From Hominimerdicola alba (lineage in GTDB: Bacteria; Bacillota; Clostridia; Oscillospirales; Ruminococcaceae), in assembly GCF_900109655.1 (NCBI RefSeq), contig NZ_FOAT01000004.1, positions 1 to 64,000 of the forward strand: a stretch of 64,000 nt of DNA, in the 5' to 3' direction. The notes beneath the pieces are model-generated. The model had not been told where the DNA came from and ran no database searches. It saw only the letters and a program-made list of their open reading frames with translations. Both the position numbers and the translations under genes were made by a program. This document shows positions 32,442 to 43,200 of the stretch, in pieces. Position 1 is the first letter of the stretch. Every line of letters starts with the position of its first letter.

Positions 32442-33406
32442 TGAATATCGCTTTCAAGAGCGTCCTGGCCCCATACATACAAGGGTTACTGGATCAAAAA
32501 AGGGCACTTGGCTTCAAGTATGACAACGAGGCATATATACTCGCACGCTTTGACAAGTATTGGCTGGAGACCAATGGGGATTCGGATGACGTGACAATGG
32601 AATCTCTTGAAGGATGGACGCGACTGCTTCCGACAGAGGGAAAGTCATCCCAGGCTGGGCGGATATCTGTGATACGGCAGCTGACTCTGTACATGAATGG
32701 CCTCGGCAAGATTTCATATGTTCCTATAGATGTTATACGTTACAGCCGCCCTGTTGTCCACGTTCTGTCACCAGAAGAGGTTGCCGATCTCTTCCGTGTG
32801 ATTGACGGGTATGTTCCCAAAAAGCAATCCACGGAAGTGACAAGGATGGCGTATGGTTACAGGGTGATTTTTCGACTGATTCTTGCAACGGGTCTGCGCA
32901 GAAGCGAGGCGGTGTGCCTCCGGCTTGATGACATCAACTGGAAGAACGGTTCCATTACCATTTATAATGCAAAGGGTCATAAGGACAGGGTGGTTTTCAT
33001 GTCTGGGGATCTTACGAAAGTCATGAGAAAATACACCAGTGACAATCTACGCCTAATGGACACTGAGTGGGTTTTCCCGTCCTTTGATCCCGCCAGGCAT
33101 TTTTCCGGTGGTGCACTTTCCATACGCTTCAGGCAATTTTGGAAAGAAACCGTATATGCGCCGAGTTGCGCAAAGCCCCCGACAATCCACTCACTGCGGC
33201 ACACTTATGTTGTTATGCGCATGAATGCATGGATATCCGAGGGAATCGACCTGAATGTCATGCTGCCTTACCTCAGCAGAGCATTGGGACACAAATCGTC
33301 CAATGAGACCTTCTATTATTACCACCAGGTCAAAGAGACGTTCCGTATTATACGGGAAAAAGACAGCCTCGCGTATGAGATTTTTCCGGAGGTGAGGGTC
33401 AGATGA
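32438..33406 (+). CDS. Tyrosine recombinase 2 of the trio
   Basis: A 322-residue phage-integrase-type recombinase. Catalytic residues are visible as ATGLRRSEAV (Arg), HSLRHTYV (HxxR), ALGHKS (His) and the nucleophile tyrosine in the YYYHQV segment. The N-terminal core-binding region begins near FKSVLAPYIQGLL. It starts in the ATGA overlap with recombinase 1 and ends in an ATGA overlap with recombinase 3, so the three are translated together in fixed proportion. Confidence 0.85.
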   Translation: MMNIAFKSVLAPYIQGLLDQKRALGFKYDNEAYILARFDKYWLETNGDSDDVTMESLEGWTRLLPTEGKSSQAGRISVIRQLTLYMNGLGKISYVPIDVIRYSRPVVHVLSPEEVADLFRVIDGYVPKKQSTEVTRMAYGYRVIFRLILATGLRRSEAVCLRLDDINWKNGSITIYNAKGHKDRVVFMSGDLTKVMRKYTSDNLRLMDTEWVFPSFDPARHFSGGALSIRFRQFWKETVYAPSCAKPPTIHSLRHTYVVMRMNAWISEGIDLNVMLPYLSRALGHKSSNETFYYYHQVKETFRIIREKDSLAYEIFPEVRVR

Positions 33407-34443
33407 ATAATACGGTTAAAAAGAAGCTCTTCTTTTCCATGACGTTGGACTTCCTTGAAACCTACATACCCCAGGACAGTCCAAGCCTGAAGACGGTAAA
33501 AACATATAGGGACGGACTTAGCATTTTCAGGAGGTATGTCTCGGACGAAAAAGGGATATCCATGAAACGATTCCTTTTTGAGGATTGCACTTTTGACTTT
33601 CTCCTTGACTACCGGAACTGGTTGCTCGACTACAAGAAACACACCAGAAGCACAGTCAACAACAGGCTTGCGGCAATAAAGTCATATGTCCGGTACGCTT
33701 CATCACGCGATGTTTCTCTCCAGCAGGTATATTTGAGCATTACCGATGTTCCATTTTTGCGCGTGGAAAAGAAGATGCGACCCATAATCGAGGAACGTTC
33801 AACGCTCAAAGCTTTTTTAGATGCTCCGCCCAATACAAGGACGGGATGCAGGGACACGATGATGCTTTCCGTTCTGTTTGACACGATGATACGCGCGGAC
33901 GAACTCATAAATATCCGGTTGAAAGATGTTAATCTGAAGGTTGCTGCACCCTATATTCTAATTAAGGGTAAGGGCAACAAGGAACGAACAGTCCCTATTT
34001 CTGAAAATGTAGTGTCTCTCATTGAAGCGTACATGGCAGAATACCATGATGGGGAGTCAGCTGGGTCTTCCGTCCCATTTATCTACACAGTGTCCCATGG
34101 TGAGATACATTCTATGTCGGAAAGGAATGTGGAGCGCATAGTGAAAAAATATGCGGACATTGTCCGAAAGGATCATCCAGACCTGCCCAATCCAGTTTAT
34201 CCACATATGCTTCGAAGAACACGGGGAACATACCTTTATCGTGATGGAGTGGCAATAGAGACAATTGCTGTGGCAATGGGGCATTCGAGCATCCAGACCA
34301 CGAAGGACCATTACGCATTTCCATCTTTGGAACAAAAACGCAAGGCCATGGAAATAGGGAACCCTGTAATATCTTCTGGCAATGAGGTACCAGAATGGCC
34401 CGATGACGAGGATGAATTTGCACGGCTTTGCGGCTTGAGGTAA
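33403..34443 (+). CDS. Tyrosine recombinase 3 of the trio
   Basis: A 346-residue tyrosine recombinase. Motifs are DTMIRADELI (Arg), HMLRRTRGTYL (HxxR), AMGHSS (His) and DHYAF (Tyr nucleophile). The N-terminal domain has a SAM-like fold with SLKTVKTYRDGL. All residues needed for catalysis appear intact. It ends about 70 bp before the right inverted repeat of the element. Confidence 0.85.
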   Translation: MNNTVKKKLFFSMTLDFLETYIPQDSPSLKTVKTYRDGLSIFRRYVSDEKGISMKRFLFEDCTFDFLLDYRNWLLDYKKHTRSTVNNRLAAIKSYVRYASSRDVSLQQVYLSITDVPFLRVEKKMRPIIEERSTLKAFLDAPPNTRTGCRDTMMLSVLFDTMIRADELINIRLKDVNLKVAAPYILIKGKGNKERTVPISENVVSLIEAYMAEYHDGESAGSSVPFIYTVSHGEIHSMSERNVERIVKKYADIVRKDHPDLPNPVYPHMLRRTRGTYLYRDGVAIETIAVAMGHSSIQTTKDHYAFPSLEQKRKAMEIGNPVISSGNEVPEWPDDEDEFARLCGLR

Positions 34444-34509
34444 ATTTTTATCCGCATATTTTTTGGAAGGAACAAGGCTTGATCATCAGCATCAAGCCTT
34501 GTTCCACAA

Positions 34510-34566
34510 AAATGTTCGGATAACAAAAACCTGCGGATAAGCCTTCTTATCCGAATATTCGGATAA
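34510..34566 (+). repeat. Right terminus of the trio element with palindrome
   Basis: The 32-bp inverted repeat (34510-34541) is the exact complement of the left copy. A spacer of five bases is followed by the perfect palindrome TTATCCGAATATTCGGATAA at 34547-34566, directly before GAGGGC. The left end lacks the equivalent palindrome, so the two ends are asymmetric. Confidence 0.85.
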
Positions 34567-34743
34567 GAGGGCGATGGTTTTCTGCTGCTGTACAAGCGCC
34601 TTGACAACGGAAGATTTCAGTGGCCGCGCAGTGAAACAGAAGCTGTAATGCTCACATCTCAGCAAATTCGCTGGCTTTTAGAAGGTTTGAAGATCGAACA
34701 GCCGAAAGCTATCCGTGAAGGAAAACCGGGCGCGCTGTATTAA
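34567..34743 (+). pseudogene. tnpB: IS66 TnpB (OrfB), 3' part
   Basis: After the nested element the reading frame resumes with GDGFLLLYKRLDNGRFQWP and ends KPGALY, the C-terminal half of IS66 TnpB. Joined to 30186-30365 it restores a normal protein of about 118 residues apart from the Trp codon at the junction. Confidence 0.85.
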
Positions 34744-34835
34744 GGCAATACTTACCGAATATTCAGAATATGTGCTTGAAAAGCCCCTCTTTTCGTGGTA
34801 TTATGGATGTATCATCACGAACGGAGGGGTGCTTT

Positions 34836-36247
34836 ATGTCCGAACAAAATATGACATCGGAAATAGTATCACTCCGTAATGAAAATGCTGTCCTCAAAGA
34901 AGAACTAGCACTTGCCAACCATGGTTCAGAAAGCAGATATTCGGAAGAAAAACGGAGCAGACAGCTGTTGTCATGGAAAAAGAATTCGGTGTTCAGCTAT
35001 CGATGTTCGGGAAAGAAGAAAAGTCTGTATATAAAGAGCATGGAACAATAACTGTTCCCGAACACAAGCGCAAGAAAAAGCGAACTTATGATGACTGGAT
35101 GAGCAGTCTTCCTGTTAAAGAGGAACATCATGAGATCAAAGATCCCGTCTGTGAGATATGCGGCGCGAAAATGGTGGAGATCGGTGATGAAAAGGCTTAT
35201 GATGAGCTTGTATATTCACCCGCCAAATTCTATATCCGCAGACATATCGTACATAAATACAAGTATCCCGAGTGCGGAGAAAAGCCCGAAGAAAGAGACG
35301 AACCTTGTCATATCATCCGTGCGCCGTACCCTCACGCTATGATCCCGGGAAGCTATTGCTCGCCCGAGCTTCTGGCGCATATCGTCTATGAGAAATACGG
35401 CAAAGCTGTTCCGCTGCACCGTCAAGAAAAAGACTTTAATTCAAAGAGGATACCTTTGCTAAAAGCGACTATGTCTAATTGGGTAGGTGCTGCCGCTGAA
35501 AAATGGTGTCTGCCGGTCGTCGAGAAAATGCATGAAATGCTTATCGCAGGACAGATCATCCACGCGGATGAGACAACAGTGCAAGTTCTTCACGAGGAAG
35601 GCAGAAAAGCCACATCGGTATCGAGGATGTGGGTGTACTGCAACGGCAAGATGAACGACCGCAACATCATCATTTTCGATTATCAGCCCACAAGGAAAGG
35701 CGAGCATCCCTCGAATTTCCTTAAAGGCTTTATCGGATATCTGGTCTGTGACGGATATGATGCCTACAACGCTGTCGAGAGTGCGAAGCGGTGCGGCTGT
35801 ATGACTCATACCAGGCGTGGTTTTATTCAGGCTCTTCCGAACGACCAAAAACTGCACAACACTTCTGTTGCGGCAAAGGCAGTAGAATATTTCAACAAGA
35901 TATATCACGAAGAAAATCTGCTTGCCGACAGCTCCACAGAATACAGATATGAACAGCGCCTTGCAAAGATAAAGCCTTTGCTTGACGAGTTTTTTGCGTA
36001 GCTTGAAAACGGAGATGTTCCTATTGACAACAACAGGGCTGAGAATGCGATAAGACCGTTTGCTGTCGGCAGACGCAACTGGCTATTCAGCAACACAGCC
36101 AACGGAGCGAAAGCGAGCGCGGCGCTGTATTCGATCATATCAATAGCTCAGGCTAACGGGATCGATGCTGAGAAATACCTGACCGAGCTGTTTTCACAGC
36201 CTGCGGGAACGATATTATTACCATGGAGGGAAGAAAATGAAACTTAG
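34836..36247 (+). pseudogene. tnpC: IS66 transposase TnpC, frameshifted and with an amber codon
   Basis: The start MSEQNMTSEIVSLRNE at 34836 is in one frame, and the rest from about 34920 is in another: the expected WFRKQIFGRKTEQT segment follows only after a frame change near 34918-34922. The second frame contains the zinc-binding CEICGAKM region, HADETTVQV, DGYDAYN and other IS66 landmarks. A TAG at 35999-36001 replaces the tryptophan of an FFAWLENG-like stretch. Beyond it the frame continues to 36247 with DNNRAEN, which holds the last catalytic acidic residue. The transposase is therefore inactive. Confidence 0.9.
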
Positions 36248-36776
36248 TAATGAAGATGCAAAGCTGTTTTATGAACTGTTTTTTCCACTGCTTGACTATG
36301 TGAACAGAGAATATCATATACTTCCTGAGGAAGATTATTTCGGGCAAGGAATGATCGACCCACAGGATGCTGCGGAGGTTGCCCACTTTTTATGGGAACG
36401 GACATGGATCATTGATGATTATCTTGAGCGATCGGATCTGCCCGAAGAACACATGGAGATACTTGAAAGCTGGAAAGGGTGCATCACCGGCAGATTTATC
36501 ATTGAGCGACATTTGAAAAAGGGATCGGTATTTATATCGATCGATGACAATTCTGTTTTTCTTGTAAACGGCATTGTCAGCAGTTGGGAGGAAATGCTGA
36601 GAAATGCACCGATGCCAACTTTGCTTGATGCAGCGCTTCTGCCATTTAAAAATGCGATCATTTCCGATGGCCTGGTATCTGTTATGCCGATCATATTCGG
36701 TCCGAACAGCAAAGCTGATTTCAAAGAAATATACATGGACGCAAAGAGAAATGGAGAAATCAAAGCCAGAATATGA
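36237..36776 (+). CDS. IS66 passenger gene, hypothetical protein
   Basis: A 179-residue acidic cytosolic protein starting [20 protein letters not shown], with EEVAHFLW-like helices and a [17 protein letters not shown] beta segment. It begins inside the end of tnpC, overlapping it by 11 bp, with GGAGGG upstream, and lies inside the IS66 right end. Its position, coupling and intact frame suggest a standard passenger of this IS66 subgroup. I do not recognise a function; no membrane helix or catalytic motif stands out. Confidence 0.7.
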   Translation: MKLSNEDAKLFYELFFPLLDYVNREYHILPEEDYFGQGMIDPQDAAEVAHFLWERTWIIDDYLERSDLPEEHMEILESWKGCITGRFIIERHLKKGSVFISIDDNSVFLVNGIVSSWEEMLRNAPMPTLLDAALLPFKNAIISDGLVSVMPIIFGPNSKADFKEIYMDAKRNGEIKARI

Positions 36777-36780
36777 TGTT

Positions 36781-36816
36781 ACAGCCGGGTGTTATCTGCC
36801 CGGCTGTTTGCTTTTA
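36781..36816 (+). terminator. Terminator at the IS66 right end
   Basis: ACAGCCGGG (36781-36789) pairs with CCCGGCTGT (36799-36807), followed by TTGCTTTT, just before the right inverted repeat. Confidence 0.75.
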
Positions 36817-36838
36817 TGATGCGGGGGTATACGCTTAC

Positions 36839-36949
36839 GAAAGAAGCAAGCCAATACATTGATAATTGCATCTAATTTTAAAAATAAATAACACCCCGGT
36901 GGGTAAAGTAGAAAAGTATTACTCTTATCTTACCCTGGGGTGTTATTAA
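36839..36949 (-). repeat. 111-bp duplicated terminator unit, copy 2
   Basis: Starts exactly at the IS66 right end (GAAAGAAG) and matches 28379-28489 at 109 of 111 positions. It lies about 300 bp beyond the stop codon of the intact giant gene and carries the same AATAACACCCC / GGGGTGTTATT stem. Confidence 0.9.
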
Positions 36950-37251
36950 GAAATATTAATTTGATTTAATACTCGGTGATATTCATTACTTGTTTTCTAC
37001 CACTTTACCTTTACCCTTTTCTACATAAACCTACGGCTTCTTTCTTAATCCTCTCCACTTCATTGGATTTGCCGGGTTAAAACACATGGGGCAGATAGCG
37101 GGATTGGGGGACAGGCGCGGGTCATCCTCGCTGACACAAGCTATTAGATTTTTAACAGGAATTATACCTATCTCATCACACGCCCTATATCCCCTGTATG
37201 CCCTGTGTGGATGGATCGTTTCGGGTTGCCAGGGGCTAGGGAGTGTGGTGG
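36950..37251. other. Non-coding gap after the giant gene
   Basis: No gene is seen. The sequence changes from AT-rich to a GC-rich stretch around 37080-37250 with no clear hairpin. Confidence 0.4.
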
Positions 37252-40200
37252 TTAATCTTCAATCACATCACTTATCAGTCTTGCATTGGTGTATACTACC
37301 CAGTCCGTAGCATCTGAATTCGTGAGATATGAGCCAGTAGAGGTTTCAAGCATACCAACTGTAACCGTTACACGATAATTTGAATACTGCATATCTTTCC
37401 CAGCCTTACTCTCAAATCCTGAGTTTACACCTGTGTACACATCAAAGCTTATTGGAATGACATATGAATCATTTTCCCCGTCAAGCTCTTCAATAGGAAT
37501 TATATAAGTGTAGAGATAATCCTCACTAGCCTCAGCAGGTTTCGTTACGGTTATATCTCTTTCTGCATCTGTTGAAGAGATATCATCATCATCCTTATCA
37601 TACAACTCAAAATTATTCAAGTATGTCGGAATATACAGGGCTTGAGAATAATCCGCCTTCTTTGATAGCTGAACTACTACTTTCAGATAGTGTCCTCTGC
37701 TCTTCAAGCTGTAGCCTGATGCATCGTAATATGCCGCCGTATCAATGTGCATTGTGGTATCATTTCCTTCAAGCTGATTTGCATCAATACCAAGCTGACC
37801 ATAGTTGCCATTCTTTCCAGCTGCAGGATAATACTTACCATTCGGAGCCAAATAATCATCATTTTCAATGGCTTTGTACGAAAAATCAACAGAAGTAATT
37901 TCGCTCATGAAGTACAAGTACCGATACAATGGTTCGGATTTTTCCGTCTGAATGGTCTCAGTATTAACGCTTGCACGGCTCGCTGTGGCATTCGTTGAAA
38001 GCGATGATATATTAGAGTATCCTATCATATAGGTACCTACACCATCACCTCTGGATGCCTTTGGAAATTGAACTGACATCATAGTCGGATCATATGTCAA
38101 AGAAATACTTGATTCAATCTGTACAGTGTAGTCTCTTTCCTCTCCATTAATAATCGGATGTCTTGCAGCATTGATAAGATCATTTTTCAGGTTTTTATCA
38201 TTGAGTATTTCAACATAACTACCTGATACCCTGCATCCAAGAAGATGGCTGTCATTATTATCAAGAACCCCTTCTATGCCACTTGCATTTCTTCCTGTCA
38301 ATTTATATCCAGATGCAACGCAAGCTGGATCTATCTGTATACCTCTTTTATTCGTAATTGTATTACCGTCCTTTTCAACCATATTGAGGGATACAAGGAA
38401 TGTCTGGAATATCTGTACATTCGGATTTCCAAGAAAGCCTGTGATTCCTGCATCAATAGCACTTGGAGTAAACCCTACTTTTGCGACCAGATCAGCTCCT
38501 ATAGCTGTATTAGTCTTTGACATCTCATCATTTTCGTTCGTTTCCGAAAGAGTCAATGTATTGCTATAGATATTACCCAGGAAGAGATGTGGAGCTTCAT
38601 TGTTGGTTCTTGCAGAAGGATACGCCTGCTCACCAAAGTCTGACACACCATTTATCTGATAGTGATAAATATTTGTTATGGTTGAGGATTTGGTAAAGAT
38701 GCAAAGATAATATGTTTCTTCGATATTACTCTTTCCATCCTGCAGGCTTGTAACCTTTATTGCCACCTTGGATCCTTCGCTATCACCCGCTTCAGCTACC
38801 CTAAGTTTATCGCCATTGTTTCCTGAACCATCGTTAATAACTGCCACAACTTTATTGTCAGGGGCGCTATTATCAATCACAAGATTCTTTTCAGTTGCTT
38901 CTGAGTCCAGGGAAATGGTCATCATATCATTCAATTTACAAACCGCAAATCCGTCAAAACTACTGAGTTTAAGTTTATAAATACCATCTCCTGCCGGCTC
39001 CATCAATCCATTAGTGTAGCTATATACAGGATCTTGCCCTTCCCCTGCAGTATTTGTTGCCGCCGCAAACTTGCCATAATAGGATTTATCCTTGTCTCCG
39101 TTTCGGTCAAGTAAAACTATCTCTGCACCCTCGGGAAACAAAGTTGCGGATGGTGTAAACATTAGATATTTTCTTGATCCATCATAGTTTCTGTATACAC
39201 TTTCACCTTCATTAATTGCTGCTGTCCATTCATCCTTGTCGCGAATATAAACAAAACTTGCTTTGATTGTAACAGGGTTGCCAAGGTTCTCAGCAATATT
39301 ATATACAGATGAAGGATACGTATCCGGGTCATAGGTAGTACCTGAACTCATTCTAATATTTACATTGTAATGAAGCATTTTCTTTACAACGACAGGAACA
39401 TAAAGATGATAAGCTATCTTGCTGGTATCACTTGGATCAAGATACTGAACATCTATCAACGAGAATTGATAATCAGTATTATCGAATTCACTGGATGTAA
39501 TATAGAAGCCCTTTGTGGCAGGATTACGCTTAAGTGCCGGTTCAACGCCCTCTCCTGTACGCTGTGTAAATACACCGCCTTCGTACTTCCAACTGCTTAT
39601 ATCAACATTAAATACATTACCGGTATCATCAGTACCATAGTTAAAATTGGTGTTTGATAACAGTCTCAGATAGTTTGTCAATACCGCATTGCAGTTAATG
39701 TTGCTGACAACAAGAATCGGAAAATCTGTGCCGTCGTAGCCGGTTTTTGTATGTCTCGTAAAGGACGACATGCCTCCTGTAAGGAAATCACGCAGATTAA
39801 CATAATCTGAACCTTCGGTTGCCGAATATACAAAACCAGTGTTCTGATATCGCTTATTTTTAGCGGAGTTCATATCATCAAGTATGGTCTTTGCAGTCGA
39901 ACCCACGTAGCTTGAATCATGAGCGCCATCACTGGTGAGATACTGTGTATTCGAAATATCGGTTTTAGGGCTGGAGGTGACGTACGGCCAGTTGTCACTA
40001 ACATTTGAACCGTCCACTGTTCTATCACTATAAGCTACATTAGATTTAGATCCACTAGCCAATACATTTGAGAACAAAGTCTGTCTGTTGGCATATACAG
40101 GATTATCCTCTGCATCAGTTCCGGTTTGTTTGTTGCCGGCGTTGTTGTAGTCGGCGAAGACGACGTAGCCGTTTTTACTGTCTGCATCTGTTCCGAAAAG

Positions 40201-43200
40201 ATTATCATTATTTGCATAGCTTACAGCACTTGCCGAAGTCCACGTTGCAGTATATGCTTTACCTACTACATTTTCAGTTATCTTGGCGTTTGAACCCTGG
40301 CGAGTAAAGCCTGCAATCTTTATACAGTTAGCAGGTGCATGCCCATTTCTCCCGCAAACAGCGCCCTTGTTCGTGCCAATAACATTCACGTCTTCTGTAT
40401 AGATATTATAACCATACAAATAATAATTTGCGGCAGTAGCATAACCTTTATTATTTGAATCTTGAGCTGGAGCAGTTCCGATTTTATCATGTCCATGCCC
40501 ATCATTAAGGTTGCCGAGTAATCCACCAGCCGAACCTGTTGTGCTTTTTGATTCAACCATGCAATTAGAAATAGCATCATTCTTTAGTATCAGAATATGA
40601 TCATTAAATCCACACCCGCCATATGTCGAATTGTCTCCCCAACTACCAACAAATCCACCAGCATATCCATAACCTTCTATTGTATATTTTGAAATATTAC
40701 TGTTCTGGATGGTAACATCGAACATATCCTCTTTTCCGGAGCCAATAAATCCTCCTGCAGTGCAAAACTTCTTTTCTGCTGATTTGGTATATGTTCCTGT
40801 ACTTTTTATTGTTGCATCAGGAATGGTGCAAACAACAGACACATTTGATATTATTGAGGTTTTCCCCGCATTACTAGCTCTTGATACACCAGTATTTCCA
40901 GATGTTGCCCAATGTCCAGCAATTCCACCAGCAGCAAAGTTTGAATCAATTGAAAGATTATATACCGTACAGTTCTGCATATCAAGATATGCTCTGTTCA
41001 GGATTCCAAACATTCCTCCAGTATATATATTTGCTTTTTCACAAGAAATAATTGACAAAGCACTCTGATCAGTGCTTCCAATATTAGCATTATATAAAGT
41101 TATTTTATTATTTGCTGCGCGGCAAGTCCCTATCAATCCACCAAGTCCGTAATTGTAAAAATTAGCATCATTAAGAGTAAGTCCACCATTGTTAATGTTT
41201 TCAAATCGACTGATTACTTCAACAAGATCAACTTTTTTATTATTGAAATTAAAAGTAGATGCTCCTGCATAGTTCCTTCCAATTAGGCCGCCTGTTACAG
41301 CACCGCCATGAACTCTTATTTCATCCGAATCATAGCCTTCGTCATTTGATAACGTTATTTTTCCTGCAGGAAGATTCCCAATCATTCCTCCAGTATACTT
41401 TGGTCCCTCAACCTTGATATTATTTATGGAAACTGATTTTATAGTCTGATCAACCGAAGCCGATCCAATCAAACTCCCCGCTGACAGTACCCATTCTGAG
41501 GTTTCAACTTTATAATTTGCTGTAGTATATGGGTACGGATTTCCATCGGTTTGGATTATGTCTGTTATAACATTTCCAGTCAAATGAAGTTTTTCAATTG
41601 TCGCACTTTGTGGTTGATAATTAAACAAGCCCACACCCGTTCTGTTGACTTTATCTGCTGCATTTAATGAAGCATTACTATTGTTGCTTTTAACAGCTCC
41701 CGCGTCTTTAAGTGTTTGAAAATCTGAGAATGCACCATAATAATCAGAAAGATCCTTGCTCTTATGGTAATAGTATACACTTGTATTCTGAGATATAGTT
41801 GCCCCATATCCGGTAAACTTTGATGCATAAAGGAACAAATCTTGATACAGCGAATAGTATGTAAGGGTTTTCGGTGTACCAGAGGGATGGTCAACATAGT
41901 CATATCTTATTGCGGTATAATTATTCCCAATACCTTTGTAACCATCAGGAAGATAATATACAACATTTGATGCTTTGCCAGAATTAATGGTTATTTCAGT
42001 TGTATTATTAGAATAAGCTATGCACTTCGCATAATACTTACTATTTTCACTATTTTCTACTGTATATTTCTTTACAATATACGGTGTGCTCGTTACCCCT
42101 GACTTATCCCATGTATTAACTGTTGTATAGGAAGGATCAGATGTATTAGGCGCTGTTCCAATATTCAAATAATCAGAATGATGTGTCATACAATAATCTG
42201 TATAGTAACCCATACGAGGCTTTGTGGTAGTAATATCATAAGCAGATTTGCTACCATTTGCATTGGTATGTGCTGTACTACTTCCAACATCATGCAGACT
42301 GCTTCCATTCAAATTCCAATCAAGCATACCAATGCCGCTGTTGACAATTACAGACATAAGGAAAAACGCCTGAGCACTATCTGCGGTGATTTTTCTTCCG
42401 CTGGTTACATTCAACTTTGATTCACTCGTGCTGATATCCGTAATAGAATAATTCTTTGTACCATTGCGCATGGTAACACCAACAGTTGTTCCCGAGTAGT
42501 TATCAATATCATCAACTTCGGTAAAGCTCGAACCGTCAAATATAACTCCGGATCCATCACCGTATTTTCTCTTGCCGTCCTCGAACGGCTTATAAGATGT
42601 ACTCTCCGTTACAGCATAACCATTCAAAACCCTACCAACGATAGGATTCACATAGAGCCATTTTGTATTTGTAGAAGCGGTAACATTGCCTGTTCCGCCA
42701 CTGAAGTTTGTCAGGTTTGAAGCACCGATACCAGCCTGATTGTTCGCTGCTGTTCCGGTCATGCCTCTGAAAATGAGACCTCCGTTTACCACAACACCAA
42801 CATAGCCGCCAATCGGCACAAGTTGCGCTTTTGACTTTCCATTTGCATCAATAATCTGTCCGGTAAACTTTACGGAAACACTATCAATAATGTTATCTCC
42901 GCCAAGTATCTGTCCGATGACAGCTCCGTAATATTCGCAACGATCATCGTTAAAGTTGCCCTTTGAAATAAAAGGCTTGCTATTCGTTTCTGTCAGCTTT
43001 CGCGCTGTAGTAGGTTGAACATCAATAGTAAGGTTATAAACAACGCTTCCGTTGCTTGAAGATATTAGTGGATAAGCGGACTGTGTCTTTATGGTACTAC
43101 CGCTTCCGTCAATAACGCCACGGAAAACATAGGGTTCTTCAACGTCATTAGACAATCCTGTAAACCCACTTGGAATAGTGATATCTGAACTTGCATTAAT

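Larger units (their letters stand above)
30366..34572 (+). mobile_element. RIT-type element: three tyrosine recombinases nested in IS66 tnpB
   Basis: The insert lies between two GAGGGC copies (30366-30371 and 34567-34572). It has perfect 32-bp inverted repeats near its ends (30371-30402 and 34510-34541) and a 20-bp palindrome at the right edge (34547-34566). It holds only three overlapping genes for tyrosine recombinases, transcribed in the same direction. This matches the architecture of recombinase-in-trio elements. About 4.2 kb, with no cargo genes. Confidence 0.8.
29734..36838 (+). mobile_element. IS66-family insertion sequence interrupted by a nested element
   Basis: The right end reads, inwards, GTAAGCGTATACCCCCGCAT (36838 leftwards), and the left end reads GTAAGCATCAAACCCTCCGC from 29734, an imperfect terminal inverted repeat of IS66 type. 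It carries tnpA, a split tnpB, a broken tnpC and a passenger gene. Removing the 4.2-kb nested element gives about 2.9 kb. The right flank is GAAAGAAG but the left flank is ATTTACAC, so no 8-bp target duplication remains, which indicates a deletion or rearrangement next to the left end. Confidence 0.85.

Noticed and set aside
28379-36949. CRISPR array or att sites from the two 111-bp repeats
   Set aside because: There are only two copies 8.3 kb apart, each containing a terminator hairpin behind a giant-protein gene; duplication of the locus explains them.
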